From positions 1 to 64,000 of the forward strand of contig JAHEFF010000014.1 in assembly GCA_024640315.1 (NCBI GenBank): DNA of 64,000 nucleotides, written 5' to 3'. The translations under genes and the position numbers were made by a program. The notes beneath the pieces are model-generated. The model searched no databases, was not told the origin of the DNA, and saw only the letters and a program-made list of their open reading frames with translations. Every line of letters starts with the position of its first letter. Within the stretch, counting starts at the first letter, position 1. The stretch is from Woeseiaceae bacterium. GTDB taxonomy: Bacteria > Pseudomonadota > Gammaproteobacteria > Steroidobacterales > Woeseiaceae. Shown in pieces: positions 9,578 to 19,100 of this stretch.

Positions 9578-10036
9578 CTATTGAGGATCGACTTCAAAAT
9601 AGGAAACAGCTCCGGTTACCGGATCTATCACAAAGCCGACCTTGCCTATCGGCGCGGAAACAGGAACGTAGACACGCAACACATTACCCGCAGACAATTC
9701 GCGCAGTTTTAAATTCTTGCCACTATCAAGGGTGAAAATGTAATCTTCCGCAGGCGTAATCGTGACCGGGTTCGTCAGCTTTCCATCGTCGGTTCGCTGG
9801 AACCTGACGGTAAGTTTCGGAGCATTGGCTCGCACAACTTCGGCTCTGAGTAATGCATGTGGCTCGCCGTTGCGCTGGACAATTTCACGGCACGCATAAC
9901 GGATGCTGCCGAAGGTATCCAGGACACTTTGCGAGAAATTCGCGCTCGCGCAGGTCACGTCGTCGGCGCTTGCGAATGGAACGACTGCTAAAGAGGCAAT
10001 GGCTGCCAGGGTTTTGAAAACGTTAGGGTTTTTCAT
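9578..10036 (-). CDS. small exported protein, unknown function
   Basis: Starting at 10036 (AGGAC ribosome site upstream) the 152-residue product has a signal peptide (MKNPNVFKTLAAIASLAVVP, cleavage after ASA). The longer frame from 10141 adds 35 residues ahead of it that do not look like a leader. The mature protein has two cysteines (VTCASANFSQ, IRYACREIV) that could form a disulfide, and a beta-rich C-terminal half ending in GKVGFVIDPVTGAVSYFEV. I recognise no family. It is convergent with katG, with the shared terminator between them. A periplasmic location is the only firm inference. Confidence 0.65.
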   Translation of the reverse strand: MKNPNVFKTLAAIASLAVVPFASADDVTCASANFSQSVLDTFGSIRYACREIVQRNGEPHALLRAEVVRANAPKLTVRFQRTDDGKLTNPVTITPAEDYIFTLDSGKNLKLRELSAGNVLRVYVPVSAPIGKVGFVIDPVTGAVSYFEVDPQ

Positions 10037-10200
10037 GTGGGTCCTATATTGGTTGGAAATAAATGGTTTCGGTCTCACCTTAAAAAATGCACATTTAGAG
10101 CGTGGACCTGCAACTCGCAAAAACGTCCAAGCGAAGGCCATTCCTTGAGCAGCATGTCGGGTTCCGGTGATTCCGGCCAGAACTCTACTACATTTGGTGA

Positions 10201-11955
10201 TCAGTAGTCTCTCAGTGATTCTACCAATGAACCAAGGTGCCCTTCATAACGCCGCCATTCATCCGAGCTGCCTTGGTACATTTTTTGTCGAACCTGAGTG
10301 ACGGAGGCAGTCTGAACCGCTCGCCTGGTTTTGTGAAACTCGAGGCACTGGCCCTCCCAGTTCAATCCAACATGCTGCAACAGTCTGCGGGTTTCCTCCT
10401 CCTGGTGTTCGGTTAGCGTGTCGTAGTCCAGATCGTATATGCGGTCCGGGTACTTCTCATGCCAATAGGCCATCAGATCGTGGTACATGCCGTAAAACAT
10501 GGACACGTCCTGAAGGTCATAGGCGAAGCCATTACCCTTATCAGAGAAATAGTGTTTGAAGTTGGACCAGCAAGTTGCACGAGCATCTCTTTTTACATGC
10601 ACGATCCTTGCCTCCGGTATCGCAGCAAGAATGAAGCCGATCCAGCAAAAATTGATCGGCATCTTGTCTGTGACATATGACTCGCACGCGCCGAGCCTTG
10701 CGAGCCCCGACAGATACGACTTCCGTATGGATAGCAGCTGATCGGAGGAAAGCTGCGTCGAGGCCCAGTTGATTGAGTGGATTGACTGTCCCAGCAGGAT
10801 CAGTTCCCCGGCGCCGTGCACCTGGGAATGGCTTGCCAGAATTTGCTCTACGAGGGTCGTGCCAGATCGCGGCATCCCCAAAACAAAAACAGGTACCTGG
10901 TGTTCGGTGGTCTCTGTATCCGCCGGGGCAATCGGCTCTGGTACATTCATTGAGAAAGTCGATTTGATCCTGGCAAACAACGCCTGCGCAGACGAAATGT
11001 CGTAGTTTAATGCCTGTTTGCGCAGTCGGTTGCCCTCTGCAAAGTAAGAGAACGCCCGGCCGTAGTCACCGATATCCTCATGCGCCTTGGCCAGCGCGAA
11101 GTTCAGGTGTACCCGGTCTGCTTCCGGCAGGTTATTCCGCGCGACCAATTGAAGCATCTGGGAAATTTGCGGGTCACTATCCTGGAAGGTCTTAACTGCG
11201 CTTAAGGACCGATGCACCGCGGCGTAGGCAGGATTGATCCGCAGGGCGTTTTCATAGGTCGTCCGGGCCTGTTCCGACATGCCTAGATTGTTGAGAGCAT
11301 CGCCTAAATTGCTGTGTGCCTCGGCATAGTCCGGTCGAATTTGCAGGGCCCTGGTAAGACTGGATATGGCTGCGTCAGGCTTGCCAAGCTCGTTGAGGGC
11401 CGCGCCCAAATTGTTATGCGCCTCGGCAAGGTTTGGCTGAATCTGCAAGGCCCTGGCCAGACTTGATATGGCCTCCTCAGGTCGTCCGAGTTGGTTGAGG
11501 ACTGTACCAAGATTGTTATGTGCCACGGCGAAGTCCGGTTTGACATCCAGTGCCCTGCGGTAACTTTCCACAGCCTCTCCATGTTTCCCCGTTTCATTAA
11601 GAATATCGCCCAAATTACAGTGTGCCTCAGCATAGTCCGGTCGGATCTGCAGGGCTCTCCGATAACTCGCGATTGCCTCCTCAGGCTTTCCAGTGCGCTT
11701 CAGGACATTGCCCAGGTTGCTGTGTGCTTCGGCAAAGTCCGGCCTGATCTGCAACGCGCGTTTGTAGCTTGCGACGGCCTGCTCGAGCCTCCCCATTTCA
11801 ACGTATACCGCGCCGAGCAGATTCGCGGTAATCGGCTCATTCGGGAACTGCTTTGCCAGCGCTTCACCTTGCGACAGGGCTTCCTGGAGCCTTCCCTGTT
11901 TGTATAACGTCGTGAGTCCCATAAGCTGCTCACGGGAAGGCCCGGTATTTTTCAT
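10201..11955 (-). CDS. TPR protein with sulfotransferase domain
   Basis: Residues from about 10 to 255 are tandem 34-residue tetratricopeptide repeats, about seven of them very alike (ALQIRPDYAEAHSNLGDAL type). The C-terminal half is a PAPS-dependent sulfotransferase-like domain with the 5'-phosphosulfate loop FVLGMPRSGTTLVEQILASH. Such proteins transfer sulfate from PAPS to a glycan, peptide or small-molecule acceptor; the acceptor is not evident. I chose the ATG at 11955 because of its GAAGG ribosome site, against an ATG at 12012 that would overlap copA. It begins 25 bases after copA ends on the same strand, so the two may be co-transcribed, though no functional link is obvious. Confidence 0.85.
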   Translation of the reverse strand: MKNTGPSREQLMGLTTLYKQGRLQEALSQGEALAKQFPNEPITANLLGAVYVEMGRLEQAVASYKRALQIRPDFAEAHSNLGNVLKRTGKPEEAIASYRRALQIRPDYAEAHCNLGDILNETGKHGEAVESYRRALDVKPDFAVAHNNLGTVLNQLGRPEEAISSLARALQIQPNLAEAHNNLGAALNELGKPDAAISSLTRALQIRPDYAEAHSNLGDALNNLGMSEQARTTYENALRINPAYAAVHRSLSAVKTFQDSDPQISQMLQLVARNNLPEADRVHLNFALAKAHEDIGDYGRAFSYFAEGNRLRKQALNYDISSAQALFARIKSTFSMNVPEPIAPADTETTEHQVPVFVLGMPRSGTTLVEQILASHSQVHGAGELILLGQSIHSINWASTQLSSDQLLSIRKSYLSGLARLGACESYVTDKMPINFCWIGFILAAIPEARIVHVKRDARATCWSNFKHYFSDKGNGFAYDLQDVSMFYGMYHDLMAYWHEKYPDRIYDLDYDTLTEHQEEETRRLLQHVGLNWEGQCLEFHKTRRAVQTASVTQVRQKMYQGSSDEWRRYEGHLGSLVESLRDY

Positions 11956-11980
11956 TGCTGGGCCTTCAATCAATACAGAT

Positions 11981-14431
11981 TCATAGTGAAAGTCGATTGA
12001 GCCGTAGCGCATTGGCGATGACGGATACGGAGCTGAAGCTCATGGCCGCCGCCGCAATCATCGGGCTCAACAGGATGCCGAAAGCGGGGTAGAGCGCGCC
12101 CGCCGCTATGGGAATGCCGAGGGCGTTATAGACGAATGCAAAAAACAGGTTTTGACGAATATTCTTCATGGTTTCGCGGGAGAGTCTTCGCGCCCGGACC
12201 AATCCCCGTAGATCGCCTTTGATCAAGGTGATACCGGCACTTTCCATCGCCACATCGGTCCCGGTGCCCATGGCAATGCCAACATGAGCCTGGGCAAGCG
12301 CCGGGGCATCGTTGATGCCGTCACCGGCCATTGCCACAATCCGGCCCTGATCCTGCAATTGTCTGACGTGTTCGGCTTTTTGCTCGGGCAGTACGCCCGC
12401 GATGACTTCGTCGAGGCCAAGTTTTTTAGCGACCGCACGCGCCGTCGTTTCACTGTCACCCGTCAGCATGATGATTCGCAAGCCATCCTTGTGTAACGCA
12501 TCAATTGCCGCAAGCGAAGTTTCCTTTATCGGGTCGGCAACGCTGATGAGCCCGGCGGCCTTGCCGTCCACGGCGACAAACACGGCGGTCTGTCCCAGTA
12601 CGCGGAGCGCGTCGGCGCGTTCGGCCAGCGGGCCCGCCTCGATATCGAAATCCTTGAGCAGGTTTTGGTTGCCCAGAATCACCTGGCGGCCGTCCACGTC
12701 GCCCATAACCCCTTTGCCGGTCACCGACTCGAACTGCGACAGGTTTCCCATGACTGCCCCCTGTTCACGGGCGCCAGCGACGATCGCATTCGCCAGGGGA
12801 TGCTCGCTGCCTTTTTCCAGCGTGGCTGCCAACCCGAGTAGTGCCTGGTCGTCGAATCCGTTGATGGTTTCGACGTGAACCAGTCGGGGCTTGCCTTCTG
12901 TCAGCGTCCCGGTCTTGTCAACGACGAGCGTATCGACGTCACGCATGATCTCAATCGCTTCAGCATCCCTGAACAAAACGCCGGCACTTGCTCCCTTGCC
13001 CGTTGCGGTCATGACAGAGACTGGCGTAGCGAGTCCGAGCGCACAGGGGCACGCGATGATTAATACGGCTACCGCGTTGATCGTGGCATACGCCAAAGCC
13101 GGAGCAGGCCCGGCGACGGCCCAGGCGATGAATGTGATGACCGCAGCCAGCATAACGGCAGGCACGAAATAGCCGGCGACCACATCAGCAAATTTTTGGA
13201 TCGGCGCGCGGCTGCGTTGTGCCGCTGCGACCATTTGCACAATCCGGGCAAGAAGCGTGTCGCCGCCGATACGCTGCGCTTCGACGACCAGGCTGCCCGT
13301 GCCGTTCACCGTGGCCCCGATCACCGTATCGCCAATCTGTTTCGCCACCGGAATCGGCTCGCCGGTGAGCATGGATTCATCGACGCTGCTGGTACCCTCG
13401 ATAACGCTGCCATCAATTGGCACTTTCTCGCCTGGCCTGATGCGCAATCGATCGCCCACCTGCACTTCGTCAAGCGGTATGTCGTGTTCGCTGCCGTCCT
13501 CTTCGAGACGTCGGGCGGTTCCGGGTGCGAGGCCGAGCAATGCGCGGATAGCATTGCCGGTGCGACTGCGAGCGCGCAGTTCAAGCACCTGTCCAAGCAA
13601 CACCAGCGCGACGATGACTGCGGCCGCTTCGAAGTACACCGCAACCTCTCCGTGAACATCCCGGAAAGAGGCCGGGAATATCGCTGGCACCATGGTTGCA
13701 ACCAGGCTGTAGGTATAGGCCACTCCGGTGCCGAGGCCTATCAAGGTAAACATGTTCAGGCTGCGGTTAACAATCGATTGCCAACCACGTACGAAGAACG
13801 GCCAACCGCCCCAGAGGACGACAGGCGTCGCGAGAATCAATTCGAGCAAACCGAGTGTTCGCGGTGACCCAAGCCGGTCGAAGGAGAGACCGAACATCTC
13901 GCCCATTGCAAGCAGCAACACCGGAACGCTGATGGCAGCGCTGATCCAGAACCTGCGCGTCATATCGACGAGTTCCGGATTTTCCTCACCTTCCAACGTC
14001 ACCGTGACGGGTTCGAGCGCCATGCCGCAAACGGGACAATCGCCTGGTTCGTCCTGCTCGACTTCCGGATGCATCGGGCAGGTGTACCGGGTCCTGGTCT
14101 GCAGCGCCGGAACCGACTCGGGCTCCAGCGCCATGCCACATTTAGGGCAGGGCACCGGCTTGTCCTCGCGTACCTCCGGGCACATCGGGCAAACGTAAGG
14201 GCCATTTCCTGTATCGGCCGGTTGGCTGTTTCCACCCGTCCGATGCTCGCGATTGAGGTAGTGCGAAGGATCGGCAGCAAATTTGTTCAGACATCCCGCG
14301 CAGCAGAAGTAGAACTGCTCACCCTGGTGTTCGAAACAGTGTTTTGAATCGACCGTCACTGTCATGCCGCAAACGGGATCTTGCAGAGTGTTTGCGGACT
14401 CGTGGTTGGCATTGTCGGCTTTCGCAGGCAT
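11981..14431 (-). CDS. copA: copper-transporting P1B-type ATPase CopA
   Basis: The enzyme pumps Cu(I) out of the cytoplasm using ATP. The 816-residue chain shows an N-terminal YHS domain (QDPVCGMTV...[11 protein letters not shown], about 17-60), two heavy-metal-binding modules (YVCPMCPEV...[10 protein letters not shown] and YTCPMHPEV...[10 protein letters not shown], about 79-141), eight expected membrane segments with the CPC motif ([13 protein letters not shown], about 460), the phosphorylated Asp in [15 protein letters not shown] in the nucleotide domain, [10 protein letters not shown] in the hinge, and YN and MSFSS in the last helices, the Cu(I) signature. The usual GMTCxxC HMA domain is absent, replaced by the YHS and metal-binding modules, as in a known subgroup. 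No CueR-type operator was evident. Confidence 0.93.
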   Translation of the reverse strand: MPAKADNANHESANTLQDPVCGMTVTVDSKHCFEHQGEQFYFCCAGCLNKFAADPSHYLNREHRTGGNSQPADTGNGPYVCPMCPEVREDKPVPCPKCGMALEPESVPALQTRTRYTCPMHPEVEQDEPGDCPVCGMALEPVTVTLEGEENPELVDMTRRFWISAAISVPVLLLAMGEMFGLSFDRLGSPRTLGLLELILATPVVLWGGWPFFVRGWQSIVNRSLNMFTLIGLGTGVAYTYSLVATMVPAIFPASFRDVHGEVAVYFEAAAVIVALVLLGQVLELRARSRTGNAIRALLGLAPGTARRLEEDGSEHDIPLDEVQVGDRLRIRPGEKVPIDGSVIEGTSSVDESMLTGEPIPVAKQIGDTVIGATVNGTGSLVVEAQRIGGDTLLARIVQMVAAAQRSRAPIQKFADVVAGYFVPAVMLAAVITFIAWAVAGPAPALAYATINAVAVLIIACPCALGLATPVSVMTATGKGASAGVLFRDAEAIEIMRDVDTLVVDKTGTLTEGKPRLVHVETINGFDDQALLGLAATLEKGSEHPLANAIVAGAREQGAVMGNLSQFESVTGKGVMGDVDGRQVILGNQNLLKDFDIEAGPLAERADALRVLGQTAVFVAVDGKAAGLISVADPIKETSLAAIDALHKDGLRIIMLTGDSETTARAVAKKLGLDEVIAGVLPEQKAEHVRQLQDQGRIVAMAGDGINDAPALAQAHVGIAMGTGTDVAMESAGITLIKGDLRGLVRARRLSRETMKNIRQNLFFAFVYNALGIPIAAGALYPAFGILLSPMIAAAAMSFSSVSVIANALRLNRLSL

Positions 14432-14559
14432 TTCTCTCAGACCTTGTTGTTATCTGTTCGCGCAGAACCTGACGATGATCTTACAACCTCGAGATGGTGT
14501 CGTCTGCCTCAGGCGTAATACACTAGCCGCTGGATTGGGGATTCGGGGAATGCTTGCCA

Positions 14560-15690
14560 GTGGATAATGCCGGGCTGAACCATCAGTTGTTGAATGACGG
14601 AACCCTGGCGGTCTCGTTTTCCGGCGATTGGTTACTGGAATCTGACCTGCCGTCACTTAAACCGGTTCTCGATGTTCTCGAAACGGTACCTGCCCCAACA
14701 GCATTGTCCATCGATGCAGCCCACCTGGGAGACTGGGATACCGGGCTTCTGTCGACATTGGTACGTCTGCGACGCACCGCCGGCCAAAACGCTGTCGATA
14801 TTGACGATAGCGGATTGCCGGAGGGGGCCCGTCAACTCCTGACAATGGCCTTCGCGGTTCGGGAACGCGAGGGCGCACGCCGCCACACACGGGAAAAACC
14901 GTTCCTGGAAGCGGTAGGTGACTGGACCCTTGGCCACGTCGCGGATATGCGGGATTTGCTCGCCTTCACCGGACGGCTGGTTATGTCGCTCGGCAGGGTG
15001 CTTCGCGGCAAAGGCACCTACCTCAGGGCGCACCTCGTGCAGTACATTCAGGAGGCCGGTGCCGAAGCGCTGCCTATCGTCAGCCTGATCAGCTTTCTGA
15101 TCGGCATGATCTTCGCGTTTGTCGGCGTGATGCAGCTGCAATCCTTCGGCGCCGGCATCTACACGGCCAACCTTGTCGGCATCGCCATGGTGCGGGAAAT
15201 GGCACCGATCATGACTGCCATCATTATTGCTGGCAGAACGGGCGCCGCGTATGCCGCCGAGATCGGTACCATGAAGGTCAACGAGGAGATTGATGCGCTG
15301 ACCACGCTCGGCATCGACCCGGTCGACTTCCTGGTCAGTCCCCGCGTCATCGCGCTGGTCCTGATGATGCCGTTGCTTACCCTGTACTCGAGTTTGCTGG
15401 GCATTATGGGAGGCACGGCCGTTGGACTGGCGATGCTTGATGTCAGCATGCCGCAATACGTCGCCCAGACAATTAACGCCATTGAGCTGAACAGCTTGCT
15501 GGGTGGTCTTTTCAAGAGCGTGGTTTACGGTAGCCTGATTGCACTTGCCGGCTGCCAGCAGGGAATGGCCTGCGGCAACAGTGCGATGGCCGTAGGGCAG
15601 AGTACGACCAAAGCCGTCGTCATGGGAATTGTGTTAATCGTCGTCAGTGCCTCGGTGTTGACAATTATTTACATCAACCTCGGAATCTGA
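14560..15690 (+). CDS. MlaE-type permease with N-terminal STAS domain
   Basis: This is the membrane subunit of an MCE-type ABC transporter that moves phospholipids between inner and outer membranes. Residues up to about 105 form a STAS-like domain (cytoplasmic, MlaB-like), followed by an MlaE/YrbE permease of five to six helices with the conserved VREMAPIMTAIIIAGRTGAAYAAEIGTM segment and EEIDAL. The GTG at 14560 has a GGGGA ribosome site at good spacing; a TTG at 14554 is the alternative. It opens a four-gene operon. Stop and next start are directly adjacent. Fusion of MlaB and MlaE functions in one chain is known in this branch. Confidence 0.9.
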   Translation: MDNAGLNHQLLNDGTLAVSFSGDWLLESDLPSLKPVLDVLETVPAPTALSIDAAHLGDWDTGLLSTLVRLRRTAGQNAVDIDDSGLPEGARQLLTMAFAVREREGARRHTREKPFLEAVGDWTLGHVADMRDLLAFTGRLVMSLGRVLRGKGTYLRAHLVQYIQEAGAEALPIVSLISFLIGMIFAFVGVMQLQSFGAGIYTANLVGIAMVREMAPIMTAIIIAGRTGAAYAAEIGTMKVNEEIDALTTLGIDPVDFLVSPRVIALVLMMPLLTLYSSLLGIMGGTAVGLAMLDVSMPQYVAQTINAIELNSLLGGLFKSVVYGSLIALAGCQQGMACGNSAMAVGQSTTKAVVMGIVLIVVSASVLTIIYINLGI

Positions 15691-16461
15691 ATGAACGAGG
15701 CCAGTCCACAAATCGAGGTTCGCAACCTGACAATGGGTTACGGGGACTTTGTCGTCCAGAAGGAGCTGGAATTCGTAATCGACCGGGGCGATGTATTCAT
15801 CATTATGGGCGGCTCGGGCTGTGGCAAGAGTACGCTCCTGAAACTGATGATAGGCTTGAAACAGCCAATGAAAGGGGATGTGTTTTACGACGGGGTGCCG
15901 TTCTGGCAGTCTGGAGAAGACGAGCAGCGGGCAGCCAAACGCAGGTTCGGCACACTATTCCAGTCGGGTGCCCTTTGGAGCTCGATGACACTTGCGGAGA
16001 ATATCGGGTTGGCGCTACGGCAGTACACAGACCTGGGTGAGTCAGAGATGCGTGATGTGGTCTCTTACAAGCTCATGCTCGTCGGGCTGGCCGGCTTCGA
16101 AGATTACTATCCGAATGAATTGTCGGGCGGCATGAAAAAGCGCGCGGGCCTGGCGCGGGCCATGGCGCTCGACCCTGAAATCCTTTTTTTCGACGAGCCT
16201 TCGGCGGGCCTTGATCCACTCACTGCAAAGCGGCTGGACGATCTCATCCTGGAAATTCGTGACAGCCTGGGAACGACGATTATTGTGGTCACCCATGAGC
16301 TCGCCAGCATCTTTGCTATCGGCAACAACTCCGTTTTCCTGGATGCAGATACCAAGACGCAGCTTGCTACCGGCAACCCGGCGGACTTGCGAGACAATCA
16401 TCCTAACCACCAGGTTCGCGACTTTCTGTTGCGCGGTCAGGCCGAGGAAACCGTGGCATGA
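15691..16461 (+). CDS. MlaF-type ABC ATPase
   Basis: This is the ATP-hydrolysing subunit that powers the MCE lipid transporter. The chain has Walker A GGSGCGKSTLLK (about 34-45), the Q-loop segment FGTLFQSGALW, ABC signature LSGGMKKRAGLARAM, Walker B LFFDEPSAGLDP and a switch His in VVTHEL. Its 256 residues are normal for MlaF. It starts immediately after the permease stop and overlaps the MCE-protein gene by four bases (ATGA), so the subunits are translationally coupled. Confidence 0.94.
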   Translation: MNEASPQIEVRNLTMGYGDFVVQKELEFVIDRGDVFIIMGGSGCGKSTLLKLMIGLKQPMKGDVFYDGVPFWQSGEDEQRAAKRRFGTLFQSGALWSSMTLAENIGLALRQYTDLGESEMRDVVSYKLMLVGLAGFEDYYPNELSGGMKKRAGLARAMALDPEILFFDEPSAGLDPLTAKRLDDLILEIRDSLGTTIIVVTHELASIFAIGNNSVFLDADTKTQLATGNPADLRDNHPNHQVRDFLLRGQAEETVA

Positions 16462-17462
16462 GCAAAAAGGCCAATCCTGCGGTCATCGGTGGATTCGTCG
16501 TCGGCGCTATCGTTCTGCTGGTTACCGCAGTGGCGTTGTTCGGCGGCAAGGAGCTGTTTGTCGCCAGGGACGAGTACGTTGCCTATTTCCAGGAGCGCAC
16601 CAAAGGCTTGCGGGTCGGCGCCAACGTGCTGATGAATGGTGTCCGTATCGGCTACGTCTCGGAGATCGCACTGCAGGTCGACACGCAATCCTTAAGTACG
16701 CTGACGCGAGTCAAGCTGGAGTTGCTGCCGGACACGTATATACAAACCATAGAAGGCGTGCCAGTCGGCGAGGGGATGGGTGTTGGTATCGGGCACGACT
16801 GGCTGATCAGCAAGGCCGGCCTGAGAGCGCAGCTCGACATCGAGAGCTTTGTCACCGGACAGTTATTGGTTGAACTGGAGTTTCGTCCTGATACGGACGT
16901 GGTCTTACGCGGAGTGAACGCCGAGTATCCAGAGATTCCGACAATCACCTCTAATCTCCAGCAGATGCTGGATAACCTGGAGAGGTGGATGTCCGATGTT
17001 CAATCCGACCTGGACATCGGTGAAGTCAGCACCCGTCTCGTCAGCGCGCTCCAGGGTTTGGACGAGCTGGCACATTCTACCGACCTCAGGGATTCACTTG
17101 CGGGGCTCAACGCTTTGCTCAATGACGAGGCCACGCAAAACCTGGCCGTTTCGATTGATGCTGCAATAGCAGAACTGCGCGAGACACTGGGTGAGGCCGG
17201 TGATCTCTTTCAAAATGCAGACCGTGGTCTGGATGATTTGATGGAGGATATACAGCCGGCGCTGCAGAGCCTCAATTCGGCGCTGCTTGAGGCCGAGAGA
17301 GTACTTGTCGCGGCAGGTGCTCAGCTCGACGGAGATTCACCGCAAATCTACCAGTTGCAGTCCACGCTGAGAGAACTGGAAGGCGCGGCCATCGCGATTC
17401 GTGAGTTCTTCGACTACCTCGAGCGAAATCCGGAGGCCCTGATTCGCGGGAAGAAACAATGA
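16458..17462 (+). CDS. MCE-domain substrate-binding protein (MlaD/PqiB-like)
   Basis: One N-terminal membrane helix (about residues 8-28) anchors the protein. A single MCE domain follows at about 38-118 (YVAYFQERTKGLRVGANVLMNGVRIGYV), then a long helical C-terminal part. MCE proteins form hexamers that carry lipids across the periplasm. The 334 residues exceed MlaD (about 180) because of the helical tail, more like single-MCE proteins that pair with PqiC-type lipoproteins. The next gene, a PqiC-like lipoprotein overlapping by four bases, fits that pairing. Confidence 0.9.
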   Translation: MSKKANPAVIGGFVVGAIVLLVTAVALFGGKELFVARDEYVAYFQERTKGLRVGANVLMNGVRIGYVSEIALQVDTQSLSTLTRVKLELLPDTYIQTIEGVPVGEGMGVGIGHDWLISKAGLRAQLDIESFVTGQLLVELEFRPDTDVVLRGVNAEYPEIPTITSNLQQMLDNLERWMSDVQSDLDIGEVSTRLVSALQGLDELAHSTDLRDSLAGLNALLNDEATQNLAVSIDAAIAELRETLGEAGDLFQNADRGLDDLMEDIQPALQSLNSALLEAERVLVAAGAQLDGDSPQIYQLQSTLRELEGAAIAIREFFDYLERNPEALIRGKKQ

Positions 17463-18070
17463 AGAAATATGCTGAACTGAAAACGATCCTGGCCATCGGT
17501 GTATGCAGCGTTGTATTCGTGTTTTTCGCTGCTTGCGGATCTTCGCCGCCAGTGCGTTACTTCAGCCTGGAACCGGTATACGAGTCGAACGTAAATGATG
17601 GCGTCGAGAAACCGATCGTGGGCCTTGGTGAACTTCGGACGCCGAATCACCTGTACCGGTCGCAAATGGTGACTCGCGGTCGCGGCGGAGAGTTGATTGT
17701 GCACGATTTTCAGCGCTGGTCCGAACCGCTGGATCAGGGCATGCATCGAGTGGTTGCGGCCAACGTCGACAGCCTGGTCGAGAACCTGACGGTCATAGCG
17801 TTCCCGTTCGATTCGATGGTCCGGCCAACGTACCGCATATACGGCAGTGTGGAGCGTTTCGACGTGGACGATGCGGGGCAGGCAGTACTGATCGTGCAAT
17901 GGGGAATTACATTGCGGGATGGAGAGACCGTCACGGCACCCGGCAGGAGCCGTTACGAAGCAGACGCATCGAATACATCAGATCCGGCCGCTGCGGTTGA
18001 GGCGCTGAACGAAGTGCTGGCCGCATTCAGTCGCGATATCGCCGAGCGATTGCGAACCGCCATCAAATAA
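17459..18070 (+). CDS. PqiC-like transport auxiliary lipoprotein
   Basis: The product of 203 residues has a lipoprotein signal (FVFFAACGSS, lipidated Cys26) and the features of the ABC-type transport auxiliary lipoprotein family: VRYFSLEPVY near the start, a central RWSEPLDQGMHRVV segment and a C-terminal FSRDIAERL helix. PqiC-like proteins sit in the outer membrane and receive the MCE channel from the inner membrane. It closes the four-gene operon; an 11-bp hairpin follows. Confidence 0.88.
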   Translation: MKKYAELKTILAIGVCSVVFVFFAACGSSPPVRYFSLEPVYESNVNDGVEKPIVGLGELRTPNHLYRSQMVTRGRGGELIVHDFQRWSEPLDQGMHRVVAANVDSLVENLTVIAFPFDSMVRPTYRIYGSVERFDVDDAGQAVLIVQWGITLRDGETVTAPGRSRYEADASNTSDPAAAVEALNEVLAAFSRDIAERLRTAIK

Positions 18071-18081
18071 ATAAGTAAAAG

Positions 18082-18114
18082 GGGTCGAACCGCGTTTTTA
18101 AATCGGTTCGACCC
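18082..18114 (+). terminator. hairpin after MCE operon
   Basis: GGGTCGAACCG (18082-18092) pairs perfectly with CGGTTCGACCC (18104-18114). A short T-rich stretch (gtttaattt) follows. It lies 11 bases after the last stop of the operon. Confidence 0.7.
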
Positions 18115-18180
18115 GTTTAATTTGCTGCAAATGTATTAGTTTCGTATGCCGTTCCGGGAAAAAGAGTCAGGGGCATTGAT

Positions 18181-19056
18181 ATGAGTGAAGTACTAAAGAG
18201 CAAGGCCGTCAATGGCTGGAGACTGTTCTGGCTGGTCACCGCTCCAATATCGGCCGCCATGCTCATCGCCATGATGGGGAAGGACCTGTCCTCCGCCGAG
18301 AGCGTTTCTTCGATGATTCAGTTATCGGTGCGTTGCGCGGTTCCCTTGCTCTACGTGACATTCGCGGCGTCGTCCGTGCAAACACTGTTTCGCGGACCAT
18401 TGGGCGGTTGGCTCTTTCGCAATCGTAAATATTTCGGCTTGTGTTTTGCGGCGGCCATGGGCTGGCAGTTGTTTTTCATCCTGTGGCTGACAACTGTCCA
18501 CAGTGACTACTACATCAACGAAGTCTATGTGCTTCGCGATGCGATTGAAGGCGTCGTGGGCTACACCTTTCTGATCGCAATGACGGTTACCTCGTTTGCA
18601 TTTACACGCCGACGAATGAAGCCCAAGACCTGGAGATTGCTCCACCTTAGCGGCATTTATTTTCTGTGGGCCTATGCATTCAGCGTGTATTGGTGGGCGC
18701 TGTTTTATTACAAGAATCCACTATTGCTCGACTATATCTACTATTGGAGCGGCTTTTTGGCCTGGGCTCTGCGCGTTGCAGCGTGGAACAAGAAACGCCG
18801 GAAGATTGCCGAAAAAAGTGTCCCACGGAGCACGACACAACCTGTGTTCAACCTGGCGGGAATGCTAATCATAGGGGTCGGGCTGGTCGCAGCGAGTTTC
18901 GGCAAAGCCTGGTATGACACGGCCGCAAACCTGATGACCGGCTACGCGATCACCCGAATTCCGGAAACCTATTTGCCATACTGGCCGTTCCAGCCATGGT
19001 TGCCGCTGTTCATAATTGCGCTGGGCGCGTTGCTGACCACCAGGGCTCGGACCTGA
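18181..19056 (+). CDS. ferric-reductase-like membrane protein
   Basis: The 291-residue product has about seven hydrophobic helices and resembles the ferric reductase-like transmembrane domain (heme-b membrane proteins such as MsrQ and Nox-type relatives), with an RLLHLSGIYFLWAYAFS segment in the place of the conserved His helix. Fewer candidate heme-binding His are visible than in classical members, so electron transfer is uncertain. It has a good AGGGG ribosome site and its own upstream region after the MCE terminator. No partner flavoprotein is nearby. Confidence 0.6.
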   Translation: MSEVLKSKAVNGWRLFWLVTAPISAAMLIAMMGKDLSSAESVSSMIQLSVRCAVPLLYVTFAASSVQTLFRGPLGGWLFRNRKYFGLCFAAAMGWQLFFILWLTTVHSDYYINEVYVLRDAIEGVVGYTFLIAMTVTSFAFTRRRMKPKTWRLLHLSGIYFLWAYAFSVYWWALFYYKNPLLLDYIYYWSGFLAWALRVAAWNKKRRKIAEKSVPRSTTQPVFNLAGMLIIGVGLVAASFGKAWYDTAANLMTGYAITRIPETYLPYWPFQPWLPLFIIALGALLTTRART

Positions 19057-19100
19057 ATACGCAATAAACCTCTGAACTTCTGTGGCATTGCTACCATCCA

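Noticed and set aside
13196..13867. 223-codon frame antisense to copA
   Set aside because: It lies wholly inside the certain copA gene; composition is that of an antisense shadow.
14653..15456. 267-codon frame antisense to the MlaE-type permease
   Set aside because: The permease is well conserved on the other strand; the antisense product is His/Asp-rich and unstructured.
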